Source: Candidatus Cloacimonetes bacterium HGW-Cloacimonetes-2 (GTDB lineage Bacteria; Cloacimonadota; Cloacimonadia; Cloacimonadales; Cloacimonadaceae). Taken from it: a stretch of 55,167 bases of DNA. Position 1 is the stretch's first letter, and each line of letters starts with the position of its first letter. Positions 1 to 8,034 of the stretch are shown here, one piece after another. The notes beneath the pieces are model-generated. The model searched no databases, was not told the DNA's origin, and saw only the letters and a program-made list of their open reading frames with translations. The DNA lies in NCBI GenBank assembly GCA_002842035.1, contig PHBP01000013.1, positions 1 through 55,167 on the forward strand, given 5' to 3'. A program made the translations under genes and the position numbers.

Positions 1-200
1 CGTCAGGATGACGCACCCACATTTATTGCTCGAAGTGATGGAGTGGGAGCGACATCTTGTCGCTCGGAAGGACTGTGCGTCAGGATGACGCACCCACATA
101 TTTATTGCTCGGAATGATGGAGTGGGAGCGACATCTTGTCGCTCGGAATAACTGTGCGTCAGGATGACGCACCCACATATTTATTGCTCGGAATGATGGA
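1..200 (-). repeat. Dual-hairpin tandem repeat (family 1), cut by the window edge
   Basis: Two full units of 77 and 79 bp (1-77, 78-156) and a third partial one (157-200). Each unit holds two perfect hairpins: GTGCGTCA-GGA-TGACGCAC (75-93, 154-172; the first copy is cut at base 1) and GAGCGACA-TCT-TGTCGCTC (47-65, 126-144), separated by a conserved spacer. The same unit occurs in reverse orientation at 12869-13000 and 13267-13313. Relative to the minus-strand gene ending at 438 it lies downstream, as the other array does relative to the gene ending at 12517. Short ORFs across it are translations of the repeat and are not called as genes. Confidence 0.9.
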
Positions 201-375
201 AAGGACGCTACTTGCAGTGATGGAATGGTGAAGTGATGGCAGCCACCACTCCACCACTCCACATATTCCTATCAATCCTCAAATCCTCGTTTCAAAAAAA
301 GCTCGCACTATCCTCAAATCCTCGTTTCAAAAAAAGCTCGCACTATCCTCAAATCCTCGACTCAACAAGTACAGA
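201..375 (-). repeat. Shared spacer plus 35-bp tandem repeats (family 1)
   Basis: Bases 218-277 match, in reverse complement, the segment at about 12766-12830 (GGAGTGGTGGCTGCCATCAC core). They are followed by 35-bp direct repeats starting at 278, 313 and 348, the last one partial, with core CTCAAATCCTCGTTTCAAA. The order hairpin units - spacer - 35-bp array is the mirror image of 12591-13000, so this is one composite element present twice in inverted orientation. No gene is visible here. Confidence 0.85.
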
Positions 376-407
376 CACAAAAAAAGCGGAGTCCCGAGGG
401 ACTCCGC
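376..407 (-). terminator. Rho-independent terminator of the frameshifted cargo gene
   Basis: A perfect 10-bp stem, GCGGAGTCCC (386-395) with GGGACTCCGC (398-407), is followed on the minus strand by a T-rich run (A run at 378-385 on the plus strand). It lies about 30 bp past the stop codon at 438. Confidence 0.9.
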
Positions 408-437
408 TCCGGTCTCATTTGCTTTAGCACGATAGAT

Positions 438-3274
438 TTATTTGGTAAGCACTGCCTGCTTTACGACCGTTTTGTAGCCGCTTTGGAAACGGATAAGGTA
501 AACGCCGGAGCTGACAGGCTGGTTGAGGGCATCAGTGCCATCCCAACGCAAGGTGTAGTTGCCGGTATCAAGACTTCCCAGATCCCAGGCGCGGACAAGC
601 TGACCGCGGGTATTGAAGATATCGAGCTTGACATTGGCACGTGAGGTGACGCCATACTCGATATTCAGGACGGGATTGAAGGGATTGGGATATAGCCTGG
701 AAATGCCCAGCACTGCAGGATTGGGGGTATTATTGTTGTTACCGCTGATATTGTAATCCAGCATCACGGGGCCATGATACTCCGTGGAGCCATCGAAATT
801 GAGATTAGCAAGCCAATAGTAATAGATACCATCGTTGAAAATCTCTTCATCCATAAAGACATAGCTCTGGGTCTGTGAGGTGTTTGTGCCGGGGATGAAG
901 ACGTTCAAACGCTCTGCAGCGCTGAGATCTGCGCTGGTGCCGCGGTATATATTGTAACCTGATAGATTGGTCTCCGAATGAGTGATCCACATCAGTTGCA
1001 CATAGTTATTGACCGTAAGCTGAGCTGTGAAAGAAGCCAGCTCGACCGGCAGGGTCTGATCGTCCTGGGCAAAAGTCCATTTGATGGGGCCTTGGCCTGG
1101 CTGCCGATGGTGGTAATATTGGGAATGGTCACATACATATAGCCGCCATTGGCAGTGGCTGTGAAGGTACCGGCTTTGGTCCAGATCCCGCTGTCGTCAC
1201 GATACCATCCACCGATGGTCGTGGCATTGGACTCTGTATCAGGATAGCGGAAGGTAATGGCAACGTTATTGGTAAAGCTGCCATAGGTGCTCCAGACGCG
1301 GTTGATGCTAAGCCCGGCAATCTGATCGTTGGTAAGAGTCACACTAAGCTGGGAGAAGACTGCATTGGGCGAGTAGAAAGAGATATCCTTGCCAGCAAGG
1401 TAAAGATTGTAGTTATTCAGCGCCAAAGTGCCGTTGTTGGCAAAGGCGAGATTGGTCACAGTGACGTCGTTTTGCATAGTCTTGGTAAAGCCGTTATCGA
1501 CATCCATATTGTAATACGTGGTGCCGGTAACGTTTTGGTCGCCGGCGTAGGAATAGCGTACAGTAGAGCCTGTAGCCAGGGTGCCAAGCGTAGGAAGAGT
1601 CACATTGTGAATATCGAGGGTGGCATTGGCGGCTACATTGACTGTACCGGCTAAAGTGTAAGCTGTAGGTACGGTGAGTGTCACAGCGTTTGTACCGTCA
1701 CCGACGGAAACCAAGCCGCCTGCTGTAGCATTGCCGGCCAGAGTCTTGTTGCCAGTGCCACGGATATTGAGATTGTGATAATTAGCGCCAACTACCGATT
1801 GATTAGCCAAGGCGGAGTAGATTACAGTGGAGCCGCTATTGAGTGTACCCAAAGTAGGGTTTACCAGATTCTGGATATTCAGAGTCCCGTTATTGAGGAC
1901 TGTGACAGTACCGGTCAACGGATAGGCCTGTGGAATGGTAAAAGTTACAGCATTGGTACCATCACCTACATCTACAAGGTTTGTAGCAAATGCCGCATTA
2001 TTAAGGGTCTTTTCCCCTGTTCCTCTAATACTCAGATTGTGGTAATTCAAGCCAAGTACGTTCTGAGCGCCTGAGCTGGAATATCGTACGGTCGATCCTG
2101 TGTTTAGCAATCCAATAGAAGGATACACAGTATTTTGCAGGTTGAGCGTACCATTATTGTTTACGTCAATTGGTCCTGTATATGTAAAACCCGAGGGTAC
2201 GGTAAAAGTGCAGGCATTTATTCCATCACCCAGCTCAACTCTGGCGGCGCTTCCGGAAACCGCCCAGTTCGCTGTGATGGTGGGAGTCGGATTGTTGCGG
2301 ATATAGTATCCGATTGAGGGAGAAGTAAAGTTTGTGGGAGATGTACCGCTTCCATCGGTATTCAGACCCCAAGTAGCCAAGGTATGCAGAGATCCGGTAG
2401 ATTTGGAGTAATAGATGGGGGCGTTGGTTACGTCGATAGCATTTGTATAAGATGAATCATCCAGGAAGAGATTACCAACGTTGCCCACACTGCTTTCAGC
2501 GTAATAAGCGAATGAATCCAGCCAGCTATTCTGCCCCAAACCGGCTGATAGAAGCCCGGGTATACGAGTACCATTGATCCAGATGTCGTAAGTGTAGATC
2601 GTGGCGATATACTCTGTTCCGTTGTAGGTATAAGTTTTGCCGGAGCCGGCATTTCCGGGACCCATATGCATTCGGTATTCAACGGTGTAGTTTACGCCTT
2701 GAGCAAAAGTATAGCCGGGAAGTGTTTGCCATGCCCCTGCATTCATATAGCTGGTTGTGATAGTTCCGTTTGCACCCAATACCCATCTGATCCCGACATT
2801 AGCTTCGGTATTCAGGATGGGATTGTCGCCCTCAAAAGAAGTGCCATCACCAAAGAAGAAATAGAAAGTACCGGAATCTGCAAATCCGCCTGTGCTATTG
2901 CCAAAACGCATGGTTGTGCGATAGTAGGCATTGCGTTGGCGAGTGTAGCCATAAACGGCAAACTTGTTGATCCCGCCTGTTCCGGAAGTGGTCGGTGCTT
3001 GAATACGGAGCTCAGTATCAGAACCCAAGCTGCTGATACCCGGATCATCGCGATAGAAGCCACCGCCACCGGATGTGCTGGTGCGCAACCGGTAAGTACC
3101 CCCGCCACTGGGTATGGCAGGATTGGTAAAAAATGTAGTGGTGTTTGAATTTGGGGTAACAAAACTGGTAGAACCTGTACCAAAATTATACCCCCAGATA
3201 TTCTGGGCAGCCAGGCCACCTATCCAGAAGATGAACAACGCCATAAAGGCGCAAAGAACTAATCTTTGTTTCAT
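438..3274 (-). CDS. Secreted T9SS cargo protein, interrupted by a frameshift
   Basis: Two overlapping frames read as one protein of about 950 residues. The first (start ATG at 3274 behind GGAG; signal peptide MKQRLVLCAFMALFIF...LAAQ) has an N-terminal beta-rich domain, then three repeats of about 75 residues around the motif GDGTNAVTFT...NLNIRGTG. Its last residues are out of frame: a GGGG run at 1086-1089 appears to lack one G, and restoring it joins the frame smoothly into KWTFAQDDQTLPVELASF and on through 1001-438. The C-terminal part carries an FN3-like segment (WITHSETNLSGYNIYRG) and a type A sorting domain with LYPNPFNP ending in AVLTK. It is presumably exported across the outer membrane by T9SS and anchored or released at the surface. 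The substrate is unknown. Whether the frameshift is biological or a sequencing error cannot be told here. Confidence 0.85.
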
Positions 3275-3582
3275 AATATACTCCATGCTAAATCAACTGA
3301 GACTTTAGGGTACGAACCAGTGAGGAAGCCAGAGATCACTATCTATCCAAGACACGGATAAACGTGATGTTATCTTCCTCAACTCACACTATCTTTCCTC
3401 AACAAAAGTAGCTTACCTACCCTTTATGAGGACGAAACTACACAGCCTTTGGCATTGTCAACTTGATTGCATTAGATATTATCATTATGGTGGCGGTAAG
3501 TGAAAAGATGATGGTGGCATATAAAAACCCTCAAGCTTATCCGGTTGGACTCACTTGAGGGCTAAGTAATTGTAATACTATA
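3275..3582. other. Intergenic region upstream of the frameshifted cargo gene
   Basis: This stretch of about 300 bp is gene-free. It holds a terminator at its left end (3523-3561) and, on the minus strand, a TTGACA hexamer at 3461-3456 facing the cargo gene. No clear -10 box follows at the usual distance. Nothing else is recognisable. Confidence 0.5.
3523..3561 (-). terminator. Terminator downstream of the Omp28-like T9SS gene
   Basis: CCCTCAAG (3528-3535) pairs with CTTGAGGG (3554-3561) around an 18-nt loop. On the minus strand the stem is followed by TTTTT. It lies about 20 bp past the stop at 3583. Confidence 0.75.
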
Positions 3583-4929
3583 CTATGGGATATATATAAG
3601 GCGTTTGGGTTTTTGCTCGGAGTTTCTGAGCCGATAGTAGTATATTCCCCTGGAAAGCTCGGGTTTGGGAGTCCATGAAATAGAGCTAAGCTCTTGATTG
3701 TTATTACGATAGAATATACTATCTACCCGCTGTCCGCGTAGGTTGTAGAAATCTATCCACATATCTTCAGATTTTTTTGTGTTTTGTATTTCTATCGTGG
3801 TCTGAGCTGTGAATGGATTTGGGTATGCCGAGCCCAAAACGGGGGCTAAGGGAGTCTGAATGGGATCATCGGCAGCAACATCGTTTGTCCTGAGCCGGAA
3901 GGGGACATCATAAGTCCCAAGATTGGGGGAGCTAATTCTAAAGCGGAAGTGAGCAGTTCCGCTGCTACCTACAAGGATGTTCAGATGATAACCCTTGTTT
4001 GTACCGGCAGCTAAACTGAGGGGCATAGGGACAGAGCCCGGCAGGCATAGACCTTCCTCGTCGCAGTAGTTAAAATACCAATCATCCGGAGCGCTATCCA
4101 CCACGATCTGCATCTGGTAGTCATCGCTAAGGCCGAGATTGTAAAACCACATCGCAGGGCCGGTATAAGGATTGTTTGGAGTAGTAACGAGATTGAACTG
4201 GTTCCAGTCCATCGCGACGCGGAAGTTGTAAGCCGGCAAGCTGAGAGATGAGGTGCTTTGCAGCACGACATTATTCGCTTGTTGGACAAATGCAACGACC
4301 CAGAGATTGGCGGGATTCCAGGCAGGATTGATCGTGAATGTATGCTGTTTGGTGACACTGGTGCCGGCTCCGCTGAGATCGAAAGCTCCGTAAGCAATGT
4401 CCCGCACCACTCGGGTAGCTTCCTCGGCTACGTCATTCTCTATTAAGAGGAAATAGACCTTCTCATCGCTAAGCTGCAATGTAGGCGAGACCATCTCGAT
4501 ATTTACGCTGGCTGCGCCGGTAGAGGCATTCCATGAGTTCATACTCATCTTGAGGGGTGAGGAAGCGTGGCGGAAGAGGCTGTAGGCATTGTGATAAGTG
4601 CTGCCGTTTACGACGTCCTCACCACCGCCTTCGATACGGATCTTGCCATTGAATATCACAGCCGGCACACCGAAGACCTGATAATGCTCAAATCTTTGCT
4701 CGATAACCGGACTGCTAAGATCTCCGGAAGTGGTGTAATAGCGCATATAGAGCAATTCGCCATTATGCGCAGTGGCGTCCAATATGTTCATCCCGGCATA
4801 GCTATCAGGGCAGTTTACACACCAGTTTGATGAAAAGCCTTCTACTATGCTGGTCATTGGGTAGTACTCGGGATTTGCCATCAGGGAGCTGGCAAGGAGT
4901 ACGATCAAGATACTGAGGTAGTATTTCAT
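3583..4929 (-). CDS. Omp28-like thioredoxin-fold protein with T9SS sorting domain
   Basis: This 448-residue protein has a signal peptide (MKYYLSILIVLLASSLMA). A thioredoxin-fold segment of the Omp28 type follows: VEGFSSNWCVNCPDSY gives a CxxC pair near residues 37-40, and GVPAVIFNG is the cis-proline loop. The middle is beta-rich. The C-terminus is a sorting domain with AYPNPFTAQTTIEI and ends in RLIYIP. It is probably a surface-exposed or secreted disulfide-active protein exported by T9SS. The gene is last in a run (10841 to 3583) with DsbD, which could reduce its CxxC through a periplasmic relay. The start is 9 bp after the upstream stop. The exact substrate is unknown. Confidence 0.85.
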   Translation of the reverse strand: MKYYLSILIVLLASSLMANPEYYPMTSIVEGFSSNWCVNCPDSYAGMNILDATAHNGELLYMRYYTTSGDLSSPVIEQRFEHYQVFGVPAVIFNGKIRIEGGGEDVVNGSTYHNAYSLFRHASSPLKMSMNSWNASTGAASVNIEMVSPTLQLSDEKVYFLLIENDVAEEATRVVRDIAYGAFDLSGAGTSVTKQHTFTINPAWNPANLWVVAFVQQANNVVLQSTSSLSLPAYNFRVAMDWNQFNLVTTPNNPYTGPAMWFYNLGLSDDYQMQIVVDSAPDDWYFNYCDEEGLCLPGSVPMPLSLAAGTNKGYHLNILVGSSGTAHFRFRISSPNLGTYDVPFRLRTNDVAADDPIQTPLAPVLGSAYPNPFTAQTTIEIQNTKKSEDMWIDFYNLRGQRVDSIFYRNNNQELSSISWTPKPELSRGIYYYRLRNSEQKPKRLIYIP

Positions 4930-4938
4930 AATATATCC

Positions 4939-6417
4939 TTAGAAACGGGTTGTAATCTCTAGTTTGAGCCCTTCGAAGGGAGCTACGTAGCGGCAAATGC
5001 CATTACGGCAGACCTTTCCGCCGGCTTCCTTACCCACAAAGAGGGTAAAATCAGTATGGCTGAAGGCAGCGTATTTGGCTTCCAGATTGGTCCAATAGCG
5101 GGAATTCATCAGCTCTCCCATCTCTGTCCAATGAGAAGAGGCGGAGGCGGATAGGGAAAGCTTGCCAAAGCTGATGTCAGCTTGGAGATGAGGCTCCCAG
5201 TGGCTGGTGTTTTGGGCTTGGTAGATGCCATCGCTGGTACCCATCTTCTGCTTTTCTATATACTTGTGTTCTGCTTTGAGGCTTAGGGTCCTGCCCCAGG
5301 CAGGGAATGAGGCATATACAGCAGGTGTGAGCTCTTTTTGCCAGGTGCTGTTATCATCATTACTCTTCTCGATATGTGAGTATTCAGCACCCAGGCTGAG
5401 ATTGTCACCGGAATAGTCCAGACTGCCGTGCAGGTCATTCATAAATATAGTCTGATCCAGGTTCCAAGCTTCTGCATAGTCCAGGCTCGTACTAAACTCG
5501 TCGTTGATAGTCCAGCTTGCCCAGCCCTGCAGACCGGCTTCACTGATGCCGGAATTAGTATCCTCAAGCGGCTCATTATGATAGTTTGCCAGGGGGAGAT
5601 CCTGCAGCCGGTAGCTGAAGTTCTCATAACGTTTACCCGCAAGTCCTACCTGAACAGGATAGAGATTTACAGAAACCGATGCAAAGAGACCGCTGCCATC
5701 GAGAGGATCAAGGAAGGCTTCTCTCTTGTAAAGCTCTGTGATTGCATATTCCGCGCTGGCATCGATCAGATCTGAGCCGTACTGCATTCTGGCACCAAAG
5801 ACATCCCTTTGGTCGTAAGCTCCATCCAGCCTTGCACTACGCAAAGCCAGAGCTGATGCTCCCAGATTGAGACCATTGAAGACAGGATACAGGAAATCAG
5901 CGCCATAAGCCAGATCCCAGGTATCGGCAAGGCTTTCACTCGGAACTGCTCCATAGAAAGCCTTGGCTTTGATCTTGCGGTCATAACCAATCATAAAGGC
6001 TTGCAGGCGGTTGTCTTCATCAAACTCAATATCTTCCCAGGCACGGAAGAGCATTCCGCTGCCAAAGGTCTCGCTCAGTGTTCCTGCCTGAAGTAACAAG
6101 TTGTCACGATTGTACCTCAGATAGAGCTCTTTCCAGCCCAATGAAAGCTGCGGTGCTGCCAGTTCATCGATCAGTTCGTCCTGATTGACGGAGTACTTTG
6201 GCAACTCGGCTATGAACTTCATTCCAAAGCTCAGATTGCGGTATCCCAGATTAAAGCCAAAGCTATCACGGAAATAGGCATTGAGCGAATCCGCTGCAGT
6301 GCGGTAGATAAATTCGGTCTCATTGAGTCCGCTTACGGTAAGCGTGTTCTGGGCTGAAAGACCTGCTGCAATCAGCAGTAATACCATTACAGACAGTAAC
6401 TTGACTGCTTGTTTCAT
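4939..6417 (-). CDS. Outer-membrane beta-barrel protein (DUF6029-like)
   Basis: This 492-residue protein has a signal peptide (MKQAVKLLSVMVLLLIAAGLSA) and alternating amphipathic beta strands along its length. It ends in LKLEITTRF; a terminal phenylalanine is typical of BAM-inserted outer-membrane barrels. The motif QAGTLSETFGSGMLFRAWED and the neighbouring Omp28 gene recall the DUF6029 barrel proteins of Bacteroidota, though that family assignment is from memory. It sits between a TlpA-like thioredoxin (2 bp upstream) and an Omp28-like T9SS protein (9 bp downstream), so it may dock or handle the redox proteins at the outer membrane. That role is inference. Confidence 0.75.
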   Translation of the reverse strand: MKQAVKLLSVMVLLLIAAGLSAQNTLTVSGLNETEFIYRTAADSLNAYFRDSFGFNLGYRNLSFGMKFIAELPKYSVNQDELIDELAAPQLSLGWKELYLRYNRDNLLLQAGTLSETFGSGMLFRAWEDIEFDEDNRLQAFMIGYDRKIKAKAFYGAVPSESLADTWDLAYGADFLYPVFNGLNLGASALALRSARLDGAYDQRDVFGARMQYGSDLIDASAEYAITELYKREAFLDPLDGSGLFASVSVNLYPVQVGLAGKRYENFSYRLQDLPLANYHNEPLEDTNSGISEAGLQGWASWTINDEFSTSLDYAEAWNLDQTIFMNDLHGSLDYSGDNLSLGAEYSHIEKSNDDNSTWQKELTPAVYASFPAWGRTLSLKAEHKYIEKQKMGTSDGIYQAQNTSHWEPHLQADISFGKLSLSASASSHWTEMGELMNSRYWTNLEAKYAAFSHTDFTLFVGKEAGGKVCRNGICRYVAPFEGLKLEITTRF

Positions 6418-6419
6418 AG

Positions 6420-6911
6420 CTATTCCGCGACCGCTGGCAGGCTCAGGAGTTCCCTGATCTTAGCAGCATATTCCAGCTCGTTACCCGGCTCAAATCCCGT
6501 ATGAGTATAGGCGATATTGCCTTCCTTATCGAGGATGAAGGTATGAGGCACTGTGGTTACATTGAGCTGCTGTGCCAGAGTCTTATTGGTATCAAAGAGA
6601 GCTACAAAGTTGTAGTCCTTGCCTCTCAGGAAGTTCTTGGCGCGGGTCAGATCCCGGGCAGAATCTATGGACACCACGACCACCGTCAGTGAGTCGTAAG
6701 TGCTCTTCAGATCATTCAGATAAGGCATAGCAGCCTTGCAGGGATTGCACCACTGAGCCCAAAAGTCCACAATAACGGGACCCTTGCCCAGCAGATCAGA
6801 CAGGCTGACATCCTGATTATTCATATTGGGAAGCCTGAATTCCGGCATTGTATCAGCCAAAAGCATAGTAAAAGCCAAGATGGCCAGAATCAAAAACAGC
6901 ATTTTCTTCAT
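6420..6911 (-). CDS. TlpA/ResA-like periplasmic thioredoxin
   Basis: The start ATG is at 6911, where GGGAGA lies 5 nt upstream; an in-frame codon seven residues earlier lacks such a site. The product is 163 residues. A signal peptide (MKKMLFLILAILAFTMLLA) is followed by an AhpC/TSA-thioredoxin fold with WAQWCNPCKAA (CxxC) and TTVPHTF (cis-Pro). The standard TlpA order is present: PEFRLPNMNNQDVSLSDL, then VIVDFWAQWC, then LFDTNKTLA. It likely passes electrons from DsbD to the Omp28-like proteins encoded beside it. One base separates it from the upstream lipoprotein gene. Confidence 0.9.
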   Translation of the reverse strand: MKKMLFLILAILAFTMLLADTMPEFRLPNMNNQDVSLSDLLGKGPVIVDFWAQWCNPCKAAMPYLNDLKSTYDSLTVVVVSIDSARDLTRAKNFLRGKDYNFVALFDTNKTLAQQLNVTTVPHTFILDKEGNIAYTHTGFEPGNELEYAAKIRELLSLPAVAE

Positions 6912-6912
6912 C

Positions 6913-8034
6913 TTATTCTCCCTTGAGTTCAATCGGAGCGAGTGAACGCTCCAAGCCGTTGTATATCATAGCATCATTATTAAAGACAGCGGGCATTCTT
7001 TGTGCATAGATCACGATTGCCGCATCGCTTGGGATAGTACCGGGAATGTTTACTTGGAAGTTCACTGAATGAGTCAGATCAGCAGTTGCCAGGTCAATGG
7101 TCGTAGAGCCCAATACCACGTTTGTGCAAGGAGCACCCACAGAATTGGTCGTCGCAGAGACTTTCTCGATAATGTGTACCCTGAGCTTGAGATCGGTCTG
7201 ATCGATCGTACCTGCCCCGGGTGCCAACCTTACGGAACCACTCACACTTTGGCTGTTTACTTCAAATTGCAGGTCTCTAAGGTGCAATTGAGGCTGGTTT
7301 TCCAGCATATTCCTCACAAAGCTCAGATAGGCTTGCAGAGTCTCCGGATTGGCACTTAAGCGCTTTTCCATCCCCTGAAACACGGTTGCCGGCATCGGGC
7401 TCACACCGTAATAGACGAAAGTGCCCATATTGGTAGGAGCTTGCAGGGGATCCCCAATGTGATACTCGACATAGCTGAATTGAGAGGGATATTGAGCAGC
7501 CAAGCTGTGCATCACCTCTTCCACTGCCGGGCAATTTGGACAAGTCGTATAAGTAAAGCTCTCAAAGATAATCCGTTGCTTATTGCCTTGCTCCAGGCTG
7601 GCTATCTGATTGCCATAGAATTTCCAGGCTCCATCGACCTTGACGATCTTCTCGTCTGTAAAGGGGAACGAAGCCAGCAAACTGCTTTCCAGACCATCTC
7701 TCCAAATCCTGAGTTCCCAATTGACGCTCTCGTTGCTCGCATTATAGGATTCAAAAACCGGGTCCAGCCGATAGTTACCGCCTTCCCCACCATAAAGCTG
7801 ATCCAAAGTATGATAAAACTGCTCTCTGGCAGCTTTATCGACCGCATTATGCATATAGCCATCCTGATAGAAAGCCATTAGCTGAGTCAGATCGTTATGA
7901 TTTGCCATAGCTGTCTGAAGTGGTTCAAAGAGCTCCTGAACAAAGTCTATCTTGCCAAAATCGTGATCAAAGCGATCGCAGGATGCCAGCCCAATTGCCA
8001 GCAGCAATACCACCGCAAGTTTTATGAATCTCAT
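6913..8034 (-). CDS. Omp28-like lipoprotein with thioredoxin CPNC motif
   Basis: This 373-residue protein starts with MRFIKLAVVLLLAIGLASC, a lipobox with cysteine at residue 19. Residues of about 30-140 look like an NTF2-type domain (AMANHNDLTQLMAFYQDGY ... WKFYGNQI). A thioredoxin-like domain follows with FESFTYTTCPNCPAVEEVM and SPMPATVFQG, and a beta-rich C-terminus closes the protein. It shares the Omp28 architecture with the T9SS protein at 3583-4929 but is lipid-anchored instead of T9SS-sorted. Its start overlaps the dsbD stop as ATGA, so the two are translationally coupled. It is a likely DsbD client in the periplasm. Confidence 0.85.
   Translation of the reverse strand: MRFIKLAVVLLLAIGLASCDRFDHDFGKIDFVQELFEPLQTAMANHNDLTQLMAFYQDGYMHNAVDKAAREQFYHTLDQLYGGEGGNYRLDPVFESYNASNESVNWELRIWRDGLESSLLASFPFTDEKIVKVDGAWKFYGNQIASLEQGNKQRIIFESFTYTTCPNCPAVEEVMHSLAAQYPSQFSYVEYHIGDPLQAPTNMGTFVYYGVSPMPATVFQGMEKRLSANPETLQAYLSFVRNMLENQPQLHLRDLQFEVNSQSVSGSVRLAPGAGTIDQTDLKLRVHIIEKVSATTNSVGAPCTNVVLGSTTIDLATADLTHSVNFQVNIPGTIPSDAAIVIYAQRMPAVFNNDAMIYNGLERSLAPIELKGE

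Noticed and set aside
80-262. Small proteins across the repeat arrays (also 12768-13460)
   Set aside because: The frames are translations of the dual-hairpin repeats in various phases, without conserved start, ribosome site or amino acid pattern.
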